Assembly: GCA_023419375.1 (NCBI GenBank)
Contig: JAEZYD010000051.1
Location: forward strand, 77,043 to 141,042
Direction: 5' to 3'
From: Pseudomonadota bacterium
Lineage (GTDB): Bacteria > Desulfobacterota > Desulfovibrionia > Desulfovibrionales > Desulfovibrionaceae
Length of the DNA stretch: 64,000 nt
Shown here in pieces: positions 45,736 to 54,444 of this stretch. How positions within the stretch are numbered: the first letter of the stretch is position 1; the number at the start of each line of letters is the position of its first letter. The notes below the pieces were generated by a model. That model did no database searches, had not been told where the DNA came from, and was given only the letters and a program-made list of their open reading frames with translations. A program made the position numbers and the translations under genes.

Positions 45736-46737
45736 ATGCCCGTGAAAGTTGGAATGAACGGCTTTGGCCGCATCGGTCGGTATCTGCTGCGTCTTATGGC
45801 CGACGATAAAGAAATTCAGATCGCCGCCATCAACGCCCGTGCGGACAACGCCGCGCTGGCCTATCTTTTCAAGTATGATTCCACTTACGGAACCTTTCAG
45901 GGCACAGTTGATCACGATGAAAACGGCATCATCGTCAATGGCCGCCATATCACCGTTACCCGCTGCAAGGCGGGCGAATGGGAATGGGAACGCCTTGGCG
46001 TAACCCTGGCCGTGGAAACCACGGGCACCATCAAGGACAGGGAAGGCCTTGCCCAGCATCTGGCATGCGGCGCAAAAAAGGTTGTGATCTCCGCCCCCGG
46101 CAAGGATGTGGACGCCATGATTGTCATGGGCGTAAACCACAACACCTATGATGGCGCAAAGCACAGCGTCATTTCTGCCGCGTCCTGCACCACCAACTGT
46201 CTGGCCCCTGCGGTCAAGGTGCTGCACGAAACCTTTGGCTTCCGTCACGGCCTCATGACCACCATCCACTCCTACACCATGAGCCAGCGCATTCTGGACG
46301 GCACCCACAAGGACTGGCGTCGCGGCCGCGCCGCTGCCGTGTCCATGGTGCCTTCAAGCACAGGCGCCGCCAAGGCTGTGGGGCAGGTCATGCCGGAACT
46401 GGAAGGCAAGCTCAACGGCATGTCGGTGCGTATTCCCACCTTTGACTGCTCGCTGGTCGACCTGACCTGTGAAGTGGAAAAAGCCTGTGATGCCGCCGCT
46501 GTCAACGCGGCCCTTCAGGCTGCCAGCAAGGGCGCTCTGGCCGAAAACATGGGCTATTCCGAAGAACCGCTGGTATCCATAGACTACAAGGGCAGTACCT
46601 TCGGCGGTGTGGTGGATGCGCTTTCCACCCAGGTGCTTGACGGTACCATGGTCAAACTGCTCATCTGGTACGATAACGAATCCGGTTTCACCAACCAGTT
46701 GCTGCGCCTGCTGCGCATGGTGGGCAAGGACTGCTGA
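45736..46737 (+). CDS. gap: Glyceraldehyde-3-phosphate dehydrogenase (type I)
   Basis: The enzyme oxidises glyceraldehyde 3-phosphate to 1,3-bisphosphoglycerate. It has 333 residues, with NGFGRIGRYLLR at the N terminus and catalytic C151 in SAASCTTNC. The usual acidic residue that selects NAD after the second beta strand (INDxx) is replaced here by INAR, hinting that NADP might be accepted. AAGGAG lies upstream. It follows fba and is closed by a strong terminator. Confidence 0.95.
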   Translation: MPVKVGMNGFGRIGRYLLRLMADDKEIQIAAINARADNAALAYLFKYDSTYGTFQGTVDHDENGIIVNGRHITVTRCKAGEWEWERLGVTLAVETTGTIKDREGLAQHLACGAKKVVISAPGKDVDAMIVMGVNHNTYDGAKHSVISAASCTTNCLAPAVKVLHETFGFRHGLMTTIHSYTMSQRILDGTHKDWRRGRAAAVSMVPSSTGAAKAVGQVMPELEGKLNGMSVRIPTFDCSLVDLTCEVEKACDAAAVNAALQAASKGALAENMGYSEEPLVSIDYKGSTFGGVVDALSTQVLDGTMVKLLIWYDNESGFTNQLLRLLRMVGKDC

Positions 46738-46783
46738 TAAGGATTGCGCCTTGCCCTGCCTGGCAGGGATGGGCATGAATTAC

Positions 46784-46822
46784 GAGCGCGGCGGGTTGCT
46801 ATACCCGCCGCGCTCTGTTTTT
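46784..46822 (+). terminator. Rho-independent terminator after fba-gap
   Basis: A perfect 13-bp stem (GAGCGCGGCGGGT / ACCCGCCGCGCTC) with a six-base loop and a T run (TGTTTTTG). Confidence 0.9.
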
Positions 46823-47057
46823 GCTCACCCGTTTTACTGCCCCTGCCGCAGCGCTTGCTTTACTCTGCACCTTTTGGGCCGAGCTTCTCAACTCCAGGGT
46901 TGACAATCTCGGCCCCAGGCAAATTCTGCTCACCACTCGCCAGCGTGGGAAAAATTTTCCCCTTTTCTTTGCCACGCCTTAAGCATTGCCCAAGAAAACT
47001 GGCTCTACGCAAGGCATTACAGACATTGCGCCTGAACGATTCATTTACGCCCAACCC
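46823..47057. other. Intergenic region, no gene seen
   Basis: A TTGACA-like sequence near 46900 is seen without a good -10 box. No coding frame here has a convincing ribosome binding site. Confidence 0.4.
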
Positions 47058-47084
47058 TAATACTTTTTGCCGTTACGCCGATTA
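47058..47084 (+). promoter_or_regulatory. Sigma-28 (FliA) promoter for first flagellin
   Basis: TAATACTT, an 11-base spacer and GCCGATTA closely follow the FliA consensus TAAAGTTT-N11-GCCGATAA. It lies about 80 bases before the flagellin start. Confidence 0.7.
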
Positions 47085-47164
47085 AGTGGACAAAAGGTGG
47101 TAGCACGCAAGGACGCGTCGGCATTTCGCGCCGCCTGTGACATACAGCATTCATGGAGGAATGT

Positions 47165-48052
47165 ATGTATATCAATCACAATACCATGGCCTCGCAAGTA
47201 GGCAACAATCTGACCTCGCACTACAACGACCTCAAAACCTCTACCTCGCGGCTGTCATCCGGCCTGCGCATCAATTCCGCTGCGGACGATGCCGCCGGTC
47301 TGGCCATTCGCGAACTCATGCGTACCGATATCGCCGCCCTGCAACAGGGCGTGCGTAACGCCAACGACGCCATTTCCCTCATTCAGACAGCCGACGGCGC
47401 CCTGGGCATCATCGACGAAAAGCTGACCCGTATGAAGGAACTGGCCGAACAGGCCGCCACCGGTACCTATGACTCCACCCAGCGCCTGATGATTGAATCG
47501 GAGTACCAGGCCATGGCTTCGGAAATTACCCGAATCGCCACAGCCACGGACTTCAACGGCATCCACCTGCTGGACGGCAACCTGTCGAGCGACTCGCACG
47601 TGGGCAACACCATGTCCAGCACGGGCAAGCTGAAGGTGCACTTTGGCACTGCCAACGATTCGGCGGAAGACTATTACTACATCCAGATCGGCACGAGCAC
47701 TGCCTCGGCGCTTGGTGTAGGCAATCAGGCTGCCAGCACTTCCGACGGCAGATCGGTATCGACGCAGGAGGCGGCGCAGAAGGCCCTTGTGGCCATCACC
47801 AACGCCGTGGTCTCCAAGGACAAGATCCGGGCGCACCTGGGCGCGCTGCAAAACCGGCTGGAGAACACCATCTCCAACCTGAGCACCCAGGCCGAGAATC
47901 TGCAGGCGGCAGAATCCCGCATTTCTGACGTGGACGTTGCCACGGAAATGACGAAGTTCGTCCGCAACCAGATCCTCACCCAGTCGTCTGTGGCCATGCT
48001 CTCGCAGGCCAACAGCATGCCCAAGTTGGCCTTGAACCTGATTTCCGGTTAA
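47165..48052 (+). CDS. Flagellin (first copy)
   Basis: Main filament subunit, 295 aa. The conserved N-terminal coiled-coil (LTSHYNDLKTSTSRLSSG, AADDAAGLAIRELM) and the C-terminal part (ISDVDVATEMTKFVRNQILTQ) that pack the filament core flank a short variable centre near residues 180-200. The compact size is typical for Desulfovibrio. The start is chosen for GGAGGA four bases upstream. Export is by the flagellar type III system. A nearly identical gene follows 722 bases downstream. Confidence 0.95.
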   Translation: MYINHNTMASQVGNNLTSHYNDLKTSTSRLSSGLRINSAADDAAGLAIRELMRTDIAALQQGVRNANDAISLIQTADGALGIIDEKLTRMKELAEQAATGTYDSTQRLMIESEYQAMASEITRIATATDFNGIHLLDGNLSSDSHVGNTMSSTGKLKVHFGTANDSAEDYYYIQIGTSTASALGVGNQAASTSDGRSVSTQEAAQKALVAITNAVVSKDKIRAHLGALQNRLENTISNLSTQAENLQAAESRISDVDVATEMTKFVRNQILTQSSVAMLSQANSMPKLALNLISG

Positions 48053-48141
48053 CGGCAAAACCAGGTGGTGGAGGGCAGTAGCCCAGGACCGGCCAAGAGG
48101 CTGGGGAGAGCTTTAAGGCCATAAACAACACGTTTCTGATG

Positions 48142-48173
48142 AAAGCCGGGTCGTACGCGACCCGGCTTTTTTT
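48142..48173 (+). terminator. Rho-independent terminator after first flagellin
   Basis: A perfect 12-bp stem (AAAGCCGGGTCG / CGACCCGGCTTT), loop TACG, then TTTT. Confidence 0.9.
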
Positions 48174-48648
48174 GAGCCCTGCTATCTCATGAGCATCGGC
48201 AAATTCTGCATCGGCACAGTTGCCGCAGCAGTTTTTCAGAATGCGCAGTTCTTCCTTATTCCCCATTTCCATTCTTGTGCTCCTGCCTCCCGCACGCTTG
48301 CCCCGCCAACATCCCTGCCCAGGGCAAAAAATACGGGATGCCCCCGCCAGTTCTGCAGAGCTTGCCTTGCACAGAATAGCCATGGCAGGCAAGGAATATT
48401 GTTCACAGCAGCATAAGCCCAAAATTCGCATCTTATAGATATTTGTATATTTTTTTTACTGCAAGGGCCGCAACAGCCTGCCATTGGCGCACCAGCCGCC
48501 AGCTTATTGACACATGTTCCCTCAATCTCTGGCATGAATCCTGCTGTAAACGAAGTGCAGGTTTTCAGGCAAATATTGCCCCTCTGAAGCCACGAATCAG
48601 AAAGGCAAAAGCGCCTGTCGTTTAGGGCTGCCAGTCCGGTTCGGCTCT
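48174..48648. other. Long intergenic spacer between flagellin genes
   Basis: A part near 48430-48470 is AT-rich and runs of T are seen. A minus-strand frame starting at 48272 has an AGGAG site and begins MEMGNKEELRILKN, but it runs across the flagellin terminator and into its 3' end. A weak RpoN-like TGGCATG-N4-CTGCT occurs at 48530-48545. Confidence 0.4.
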
Positions 48649-48656
48649 GCCGATAA
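48649..48656 (+). promoter_or_regulatory. Sigma-28-type -10 element for second flagellin
   Basis: GCCGATAA is an exact FliA -10 match about 118 bases before the second flagellin ATG. The -35 region (GCCAGTCC) is a poor match, unlike the first copy. Confidence 0.45.
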
Positions 48657-48774
48657 CAGTCTGGCTTTCGGAAACTCTTTCCCCGCTCCTTGCGGGATGA
48701 ACGGCGGCAGTCCGCATGGACGCGGGCGCGCATAGTGCGCCGCCGGGCAGACAGAACATTCATGGAGGAATGTC

Positions 48775-49662
48775 ATGTATATCAATAACAACTCAATGGC
48801 TTCCAATGTTGCCAACAACTTGACCTCCCACTACAACGACCTGAAGACTTCGACCCAGCGTCTGTCCACAGGCCTGCGCGTTAACTCCGCTGCTGACGAT
48901 GCCGCCGGCCTCGCCATTCGCGAATTGATGCGTACGGATATCAAGGCGTTGCAACAGGGCGTGCGTAATGCCAACGACGCCATTTCCCTCATTCAGACAG
49001 CTGACGGCGCCCTGGGCGTCATCGACGAAAAGCTGACCCGTATGAAGGAACTGGCTGAACAGGCTTCCACCGGTACCTATGACTCCACCCAGCGTCTGAT
49101 GATCGAATCGGAGTACCAGGCCATGGCATCGGAAATTACCCGAATCGCCAACGCCACGGACTTCAACGGCATCCACCTGCTGGACGGCAATCTGTCCGGT
49201 GACTCGCACGTGGGCAACACGATGACCTCCACCGGCAAGATGAAGATCCACTTCGGTACTGCCAACGACTCGGCGGAAGACTATTACTACATCCAGATAG
49301 GCACGAGCACCGCTTCGGCCCTTGGTGTAGGCAATGAGACGACCGCTGGCCGGGCCGGCGCGACCATCTCCACCCAGGAAGCAGCTCAGAAGGCCCTTGT
49401 GGCCATCACCAACGCGGTGGTTTCCAAGGACAAGATCCGTGCACATCTGGGCGCGTTGCAGAACCGCCTGGAGAACACCGTCTCCAACCTCACCACCCAG
49501 GCTGAAAACTTGCAGGCGGCTGAATCCCGCATTTCCGACGTGGACGTGGCCACGGAAATGACGAAGTTTGTCCGCAATCAGATCCTCACCCAGTCGTCTG
49601 TGGCCATGCTCTCGCAGGCCAACAGCATGCCCAAGATGGCCATGCAGCTTATCGGCGGCTAA
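48775..49662 (+). CDS. Flagellin (second copy)
   Basis: Filament subunit of 295 aa, the same length as the first copy and nearly identical except at the N terminus, around residues 185-200 (GNETTAGRAGATIS) and at the last residues. The terminal coiled-coil sequences are intact. It shares the CATGGAGGAATGT leader just before the start with the first copy, so the genes arose by tandem duplication. It probably has its own FliA promoter and ends with a perfect terminator. Confidence 0.95.
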   Translation: MYINNNSMASNVANNLTSHYNDLKTSTQRLSTGLRVNSAADDAAGLAIRELMRTDIKALQQGVRNANDAISLIQTADGALGVIDEKLTRMKELAEQASTGTYDSTQRLMIESEYQAMASEITRIANATDFNGIHLLDGNLSGDSHVGNTMTSTGKMKIHFGTANDSAEDYYYIQIGTSTASALGVGNETTAGRAGATISTQEAAQKALVAITNAVVSKDKIRAHLGALQNRLENTVSNLTTQAENLQAAESRISDVDVATEMTKFVRNQILTQSSVAMLSQANSMPKMAMQLIGG

Positions 49663-49695
49663 CGCTGGTTGAGGGCGTGCTTCAGCACGTATCCC

Positions 49696-49735
49696 AAAAT
49701 ATCCCCGAAGGGTTCGCCCTTCGGGGATATTTTGC
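49696..49735. terminator. Bidirectional terminator between flagellin and rimO
   Basis: Perfect 17-bp arms with loop TTCG; both ends are A/T-rich, serving the convergent genes. Confidence 0.9.
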
Positions 49736-49786
49736 TGTGGAGACGTTTTTTCCGGCGGGACCCGGTAGGCGCGCGAAGGCTCTGGC

Positions 49787-51115
49787 TCAGGCCAGCGCGG
49801 TCAGATCATAGTCCGTATTTTCCACGATGTCGCATTCCACAAGCGCTCCGGGCGTTACGCCCGGCCCGCTCACGTAGGTGATGCCGTCCACCTCCGGGGC
49901 CTGAAACCACACGCGCCCGCTGTGCAATCCCGGCCAGTCGGGATGCGGGGCATCTACCAGCACCTGCATACGGCTGCCCACCTGGGCGGAGAGCAGCTCG
50001 TTGCTGATGTCGGCCTGAATTTCCATAAGAGAATCCCTGCGCCACTGTTTGACCTCGTCCGGCACCTGATCGGGCAATGTTGCCGCCACGGTGCCGTCTT
50101 CTGCCTGATAGGCAAACACGCCCACGTGCTGGAAGCGGCTTTCTTCCACAAAACGGCACAGGCTTTCAAAATGCTCTTCCGTTTCGCCAGGGTAGCCAAC
50201 AATAAAGGTCGTGCGCAAAGCCGCATGGGGCAGCACGGAACGCACGGTATCCAGCACGCGTCGGGGGTCGCCTGCAAAAGGCCGCCCCATGCGCGACAAC
50301 ACATCCGGGTGGGCGTGTTGCAGGGGAATATCCAGATAGGGCAGCAACGGTGCGCCGCAATCCCTGATAAAACGCAAAAGCTCCGGCGTCACGCCTGTGG
50401 GGTACAGGTAGAGCAGGCGCAGCCAGGCGAGGCCCTCAAGCCCCACCAGCTTTTCAAGCAGGCTGGGCAGGCCGTGCTTGAGCCCAAGATCAACACCCCA
50501 GGAGGTCAGATCCTGCGCCACAAGATCAAGTTCGCGCACGCCCTGGGCCAGCAGAGCCCTTGCTTCATCGGCAATATCATCGGCGGTCAGCGACTTAAGC
50601 CCACCCCTGATGGAGGGAATAGTACAAAACGCACACTTGTGCCTGCACCCCTCGCCCACCTTGAGCCAGGCGTATGAAGGGCCGGTGGAAAGCAACCTGC
50701 CCCCGCCGGGGATACGGGCAGGCGGCTCTGGCAGGTTCAGGGCCGCTGCCAGCATGGCTGGCCAGCGCGGCAGATCACCTGTAGGCAGCCACACGTCCAC
50801 TTCCGGCAGTTCCGCTGCCAGGTCGGCAGCGCCATAACGCCCCACCATACAGCCGCCAACAGCCAGCAGAGGCTTGACCTTGCACTTTTCAAGCCGCTGG
50901 ATGGCGTCCACAACCGCGCGAACGGATTCACGCACGGCAGGGTCGATGAATCCGCAGGTGTTGATGAAAACCAGACGCGCCTTGCCCATGTGTTCCACAT
51001 GCTGCACGGCGATCCCAAGCGAACCGAGCAAACGCTCACTGTCCACGCGGTTTTTGGGGCAGCCAAGGCTCAGCGACCATACCTTCAAAGAATTGGGGAA
51101 AATAGATCGTGTCAT
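49787..51115 (-). CDS. rimO: Ribosomal protein S12 methylthiotransferase
   Basis: RimO adds a methylthio group to an aspartate of ribosomal protein S12 using two iron-sulfur clusters. The 442-aa protein has the N-terminal cluster cysteines (LGCPKN, NTCGFID, VGGCMVGRY), the radical SAM CxxxCxxC motif (GCRHKCAFC), and a C-terminal TRAM domain. The spacing LYLYPTG is typical of RimO rather than MiaB. The ATG lacks a strong ribosome binding site, with only GGCGG upstream. Confidence 0.93.
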   Translation of the reverse strand: MTRSIFPNSLKVWSLSLGCPKNRVDSERLLGSLGIAVQHVEHMGKARLVFINTCGFIDPAVRESVRAVVDAIQRLEKCKVKPLLAVGGCMVGRYGAADLAAELPEVDVWLPTGDLPRWPAMLAAALNLPEPPARIPGGGRLLSTGPSYAWLKVGEGCRHKCAFCTIPSIRGGLKSLTADDIADEARALLAQGVRELDLVAQDLTSWGVDLGLKHGLPSLLEKLVGLEGLAWLRLLYLYPTGVTPELLRFIRDCGAPLLPYLDIPLQHAHPDVLSRMGRPFAGDPRRVLDTVRSVLPHAALRTTFIVGYPGETEEHFESLCRFVEESRFQHVGVFAYQAEDGTVAATLPDQVPDEVKQWRRDSLMEIQADISNELLSAQVGSRMQVLVDAPHPDWPGLHSGRVWFQAPEVDGITYVSGPGVTPGALVECDIVENTDYDLTALA

Positions 51116-51288
51116 GCCGCCACAATACAGAGGGGCGGGGCGCTTGTCATCATTGCGGCCCGTTTCCATCCTTCAAACCGGGCGTGCCCATTTCTGCAAA
51201 TTTGCAAAACGATAACACAGATGCTAGACCTAATTCGTTGTCTCACAGGCTAATACACGAATGTAATGCCGCACGGCGGAACCCAAAT

Positions 51289-53532
51289 ATGAAAAACGCG
51301 GACCCTGCAAACCTCAGCATATCGGCTACCCAATCCGGGGAAAAGGCACCTGCGGAATCTCCCCAGGAAATTTGCCTTTCCCATGCCTTGCAGAGCGTCT
51401 ACGGCGACATATTGCTTATAGATTTTGAAAAGGATACCTACCGCGAACTGTACCACGGGGAAGGCCACTTTGCGCGCATGCCTCAGGCCCAGCCCCTTGC
51501 CGAAACGCTCAGACGCGAACTTGCCGAGAGGGTGCACCCTGACGACGCACAGCGCTTTGCGGCGTTTTTTTCTCAGGACAACCTGCGGCAGATGCTGGCG
51601 CAGACCCCCCTTTTTGCTGCAGAAGACATTCGCAAAAAAGCCCTCAACGGTTTGTATCGATGGGTGCGTGTTATTGCCTTTCCTGCCCCCCAATACGGCG
51701 GGGAACAGACCTATATTGTCTGCACAGAAGACATTGAAAACCACAAAATTGCAGCCGACATTGCCCATGAAAACGAGATGCTGCGCCGGCAAAAGCTGGA
51801 TGCCCTGCGTTACAAGGCAGTGGTGGACCACACCCGCACCCTGGTTTTTGAATGGAGCGGCACAGATCTGACTTATCTGAGCCACAGGATTCCCGAACTG
51901 CTGGCGGGCGAATATGACGGGCGCAATCCCTTTGACGTGTGGCGTGAAGACGATGTTCTCTACGCGGGCGACACGGAACCCTTTGACACCTGCCTGGCGC
52001 GCCTTGCCCTGGGCATCCGCTCTGGCGAAACGACCGTTCGCCTGCGCCGTCGCGACGGCCAGTACATCTGGTGCAAGATCACCTACACCAAGCTTGACGA
52101 CGGGGAGTCGGAAGAACGTTACATCGGCACTCTCAACGATGTGGACGCAGCCACGCGCACCGAGCAGGCCCTGCGCCTGCGCGCAGAGCACGACCCACTC
52201 ACAGGCGCTTTCAACACCCAGACTTTTTTTGAAAAAATAGACAAGCTCATCAAAAACCGGCCCAATGAGGAGTACTGCGTACTGCGCTTTGACGTGGCCG
52301 GGTTCAAGGCCATCAACGAATCTTTCGGGCTTGAAGAGGGCAACCGCCTGCTGCGGGGCATTGCCCGCCTGATCCGCCAGCGCCTCATACCAGAAAAGGA
52401 AATCTTTGCCCGGCTCACCGCCGATGTTTTTGCCGTTTGCCTCACGGGCGGTTCCGAACGGACGCTACAATTCATCCAGAACCTTTCTCTGCGTCTGGAT
52501 CACTATTCCGACACCTTTCGGGTCAAGCTGTTCTTTGGCATCTGCCCTGTGGAGAACTCCCGCACCCCGGCTCACATCCTGTGCGACTGGGCCTATCTGG
52601 CGCAGAAAACGGTCAAGGGCAGCGACATTGTCAATTTTGCCTTTTACGATGATGCCCTGCGCAAACATCTGCACGATGAAAGCTACATCACAGATCAGAT
52701 GTACGAAGCGCTGGAAAAACACCAGTTCAGGCTTTTTCTGCAACCCAAGGTGCAGATTTCCAGCGGGCGCATTGTGGGCGCAGAAGCGCTGGTGCGCTGG
52801 CAGCACCCCACAGACGGGCTTATCCTGCCCGGCCGTTTTGTTCCCCTGTTTGAACGCAACGGCTTTATTGTGCGGCTGGATTCGTACATTTGGGATCAGA
52901 CCTGCCAGATACTGCGCACATGGATCGACAAGCAGTACGAACCCATGCCCATCTCTGTAAACATGTCGCGTCTGCATTTTAACGATGACGATCTGCCCAA
53001 CAAGCTTGTCAGCCTCCTGAACAAGTACAATCTGCCCCGCCATATGCTCGAGCTGGAACTGACCGAGAGTGCCTTTTTTGCCAATGAGCCAAGGCTGAAA
53101 CGCCTTATGAACGAATTGCGGGCCGCAGGATTTGTTTTTTCCATGGACGATTTCGGCACGGGCTACTCATCGCTGAGTACATTACGCGATCTGCCCTTCA
53201 ACGTGGTCAAGCTTGACCGGGCCTTCATCAGCGACGGCACCACCAACAAACGCGGCCAGACTGTGGCCCGCAACACCATCGCTCTGGCGCACGATCTTGA
53301 CATGTCCATTGTGGCCGAAGGCGTGGAAACCAAGGAACACGCCCGTTTCCTGCTCAACAGCGGCTGCAACTGCGCCCAGGGATTCTATTATTCAAGGCCA
53401 GTGGATACGGCAGAATTTGAAGTGCTCAGCTTTGTGCAGGAAAAGGCCTTCTGGGTGCACCCGCAGCTGAAAGAAGACGCCATCCGTCTGGGGCTGCCCA
53501 TAAGCACGGAAGCACCCATCAAAGAATACTGA
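51289..53532 (+). CDS. PAS-GGDEF-EAL protein, probably a c-di-GMP phosphodiesterase
   Basis: A 747-aa cytoplasmic protein. PAS-like regions occupy the first 330 residues. The GGDEF domain is degenerate: the motif position reads TADVF, so it cannot be a normal cyclase. The EAL domain retains EALVRW, SVNMSR, ELTES, MDDFGTGYSSL, KLDR and AEGVETKE, including the metal and catalytic residues, so it should cleave c-di-GMP. The start at 51289 is preceded by a weak GCGGA. It is transcribed divergently from rimO. Confidence 0.88.
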   Translation: MKNADPANLSISATQSGEKAPAESPQEICLSHALQSVYGDILLIDFEKDTYRELYHGEGHFARMPQAQPLAETLRRELAERVHPDDAQRFAAFFSQDNLRQMLAQTPLFAAEDIRKKALNGLYRWVRVIAFPAPQYGGEQTYIVCTEDIENHKIAADIAHENEMLRRQKLDALRYKAVVDHTRTLVFEWSGTDLTYLSHRIPELLAGEYDGRNPFDVWREDDVLYAGDTEPFDTCLARLALGIRSGETTVRLRRRDGQYIWCKITYTKLDDGESEERYIGTLNDVDAATRTEQALRLRAEHDPLTGAFNTQTFFEKIDKLIKNRPNEEYCVLRFDVAGFKAINESFGLEEGNRLLRGIARLIRQRLIPEKEIFARLTADVFAVCLTGGSERTLQFIQNLSLRLDHYSDTFRVKLFFGICPVENSRTPAHILCDWAYLAQKTVKGSDIVNFAFYDDALRKHLHDESYITDQMYEALEKHQFRLFLQPKVQISSGRIVGAEALVRWQHPTDGLILPGRFVPLFERNGFIVRLDSYIWDQTCQILRTWIDKQYEPMPISVNMSRLHFNDDDLPNKLVSLLNKYNLPRHMLELELTESAFFANEPRLKRLMNELRAAGFVFSMDDFGTGYSSLSTLRDLPFNVVKLDRAFISDGTTNKRGQTVARNTIALAHDLDMSIVAEGVETKEHARFLLNSGCNCAQGFYYSRPVDTAEFEVLSFVQEKAFWVHPQLKEDAIRLGLPISTEAPIKEY

Positions 53533-53722
53533 TTCTTTTCGCCCCGCCTTCTCGCCCACTCCCCGGCAACACTGATTCAAGCCGTAAAATTACAGCAGAA
53601 TGTCGCTGCACCAGCTTGCCACAGCATGTCTGGCATGCCCGGCATGCATGGTCGCGGGCGCTCCCTGCGGGCCTTTCGAGGCAGGCGCGACGGGCGTGGC
53701 AAACGCGACAGGACTGCCACGG

Positions 53723-54292
53723 TTACAGAGGCAGACGCAGCAGGCGGATGGTATGCGGCTGGATATACAGCAGCTTGCCTTCGCGAATATCGTCCGCCCG
53801 GGTCACAAAGCTGTCCTTGTTCACGTTCAGGATGGCTTCTGCCTCGTGGCTGCAGTCAAAAAGATGCAGCACGTCATCGGTCAGCGAGTCGGCGGTGGTC
53901 CAGTGCCGGTTCACAGGCGGGCCATCCGGAGTGATATGACGCAGAAAACGGAAGATCACAGCCCTGCCGCTGCCCGGTGCAAGCCACGTGCGGCAGCATT
54001 CCCACACCTGATCCACCGAGGGGTCGTCCTCATCTGTAAAGGGCTGGCGCACTTCCAGCGGAAAAGAACGGCTCTGGATACGCAGCATGCCGTCAACCAG
54101 CCCGCAATAGTCAGTTTCCTGTTCCAGCACGGCACGGAAGGCTTCCGGCGAGGCCGCCAGACCCATCAGGGTTTCGTTAAGAATGTCGCGCGCCTTGAGT
54201 ACCCTGATGGTGTGGGTCAGCCGCAAGCCGTTGAGCACCGCATAAATTGCGCAAAATGTGTCCAGTTTGCCCTGATAAAACGGTTTCAGCAT
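53723..54292 (-). CDS. Papain-like/C39-like cysteine peptidase candidate
   Basis: A 189-aa protein beginning MLKPFYQGKLDTFCAIYAVLNGL. The order Gln 7, Cys 14, then His 130 in HWTTADS with Asp 135 fits a papain-fold triad like that in C39-type domains. No signal peptide, membrane helix or transporter part is present, so it acts in the cytoplasm or in trans. A possible start four codons upstream lacks a ribosome binding site. It faces panC divergently. The substrate is unknown. Confidence 0.65.
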   Translation of the reverse strand: MLKPFYQGKLDTFCAIYAVLNGLRLTHTIRVLKARDILNETLMGLAASPEAFRAVLEQETDYCGLVDGMLRIQSRSFPLEVRQPFTDEDDPSVDQVWECCRTWLAPGSGRAVIFRFLRHITPDGPPVNRHWTTADSLTDDVLHLFDCSHEAEAILNVNKDSFVTRADDIREGKLLYIQPHTIRLLRLPL

Positions 54293-54381
54293 GAATACCC
54301 CCATCGGTTGTTATGCCCACAGCAACACCCAGGGTCAAGCCTTCCACCCCGCCAGCACTTCTGCTTTTGCCAAGGTCTTTC

Positions 54382-54410
54382 TTTACAAGCTGCGCCCTCA
54401 CGTGTATAAA
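54382..54410 (+). promoter_or_regulatory. panC promoter
   Basis: TTTACA and TATAAA separated by 17 bases, giving a leader of about 28 bases without an obvious ribosome binding site. Confidence 0.65.
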
Positions 54411-54444
54411 AGAGCCTTCACAAACAATATCACAATACCTTGAT

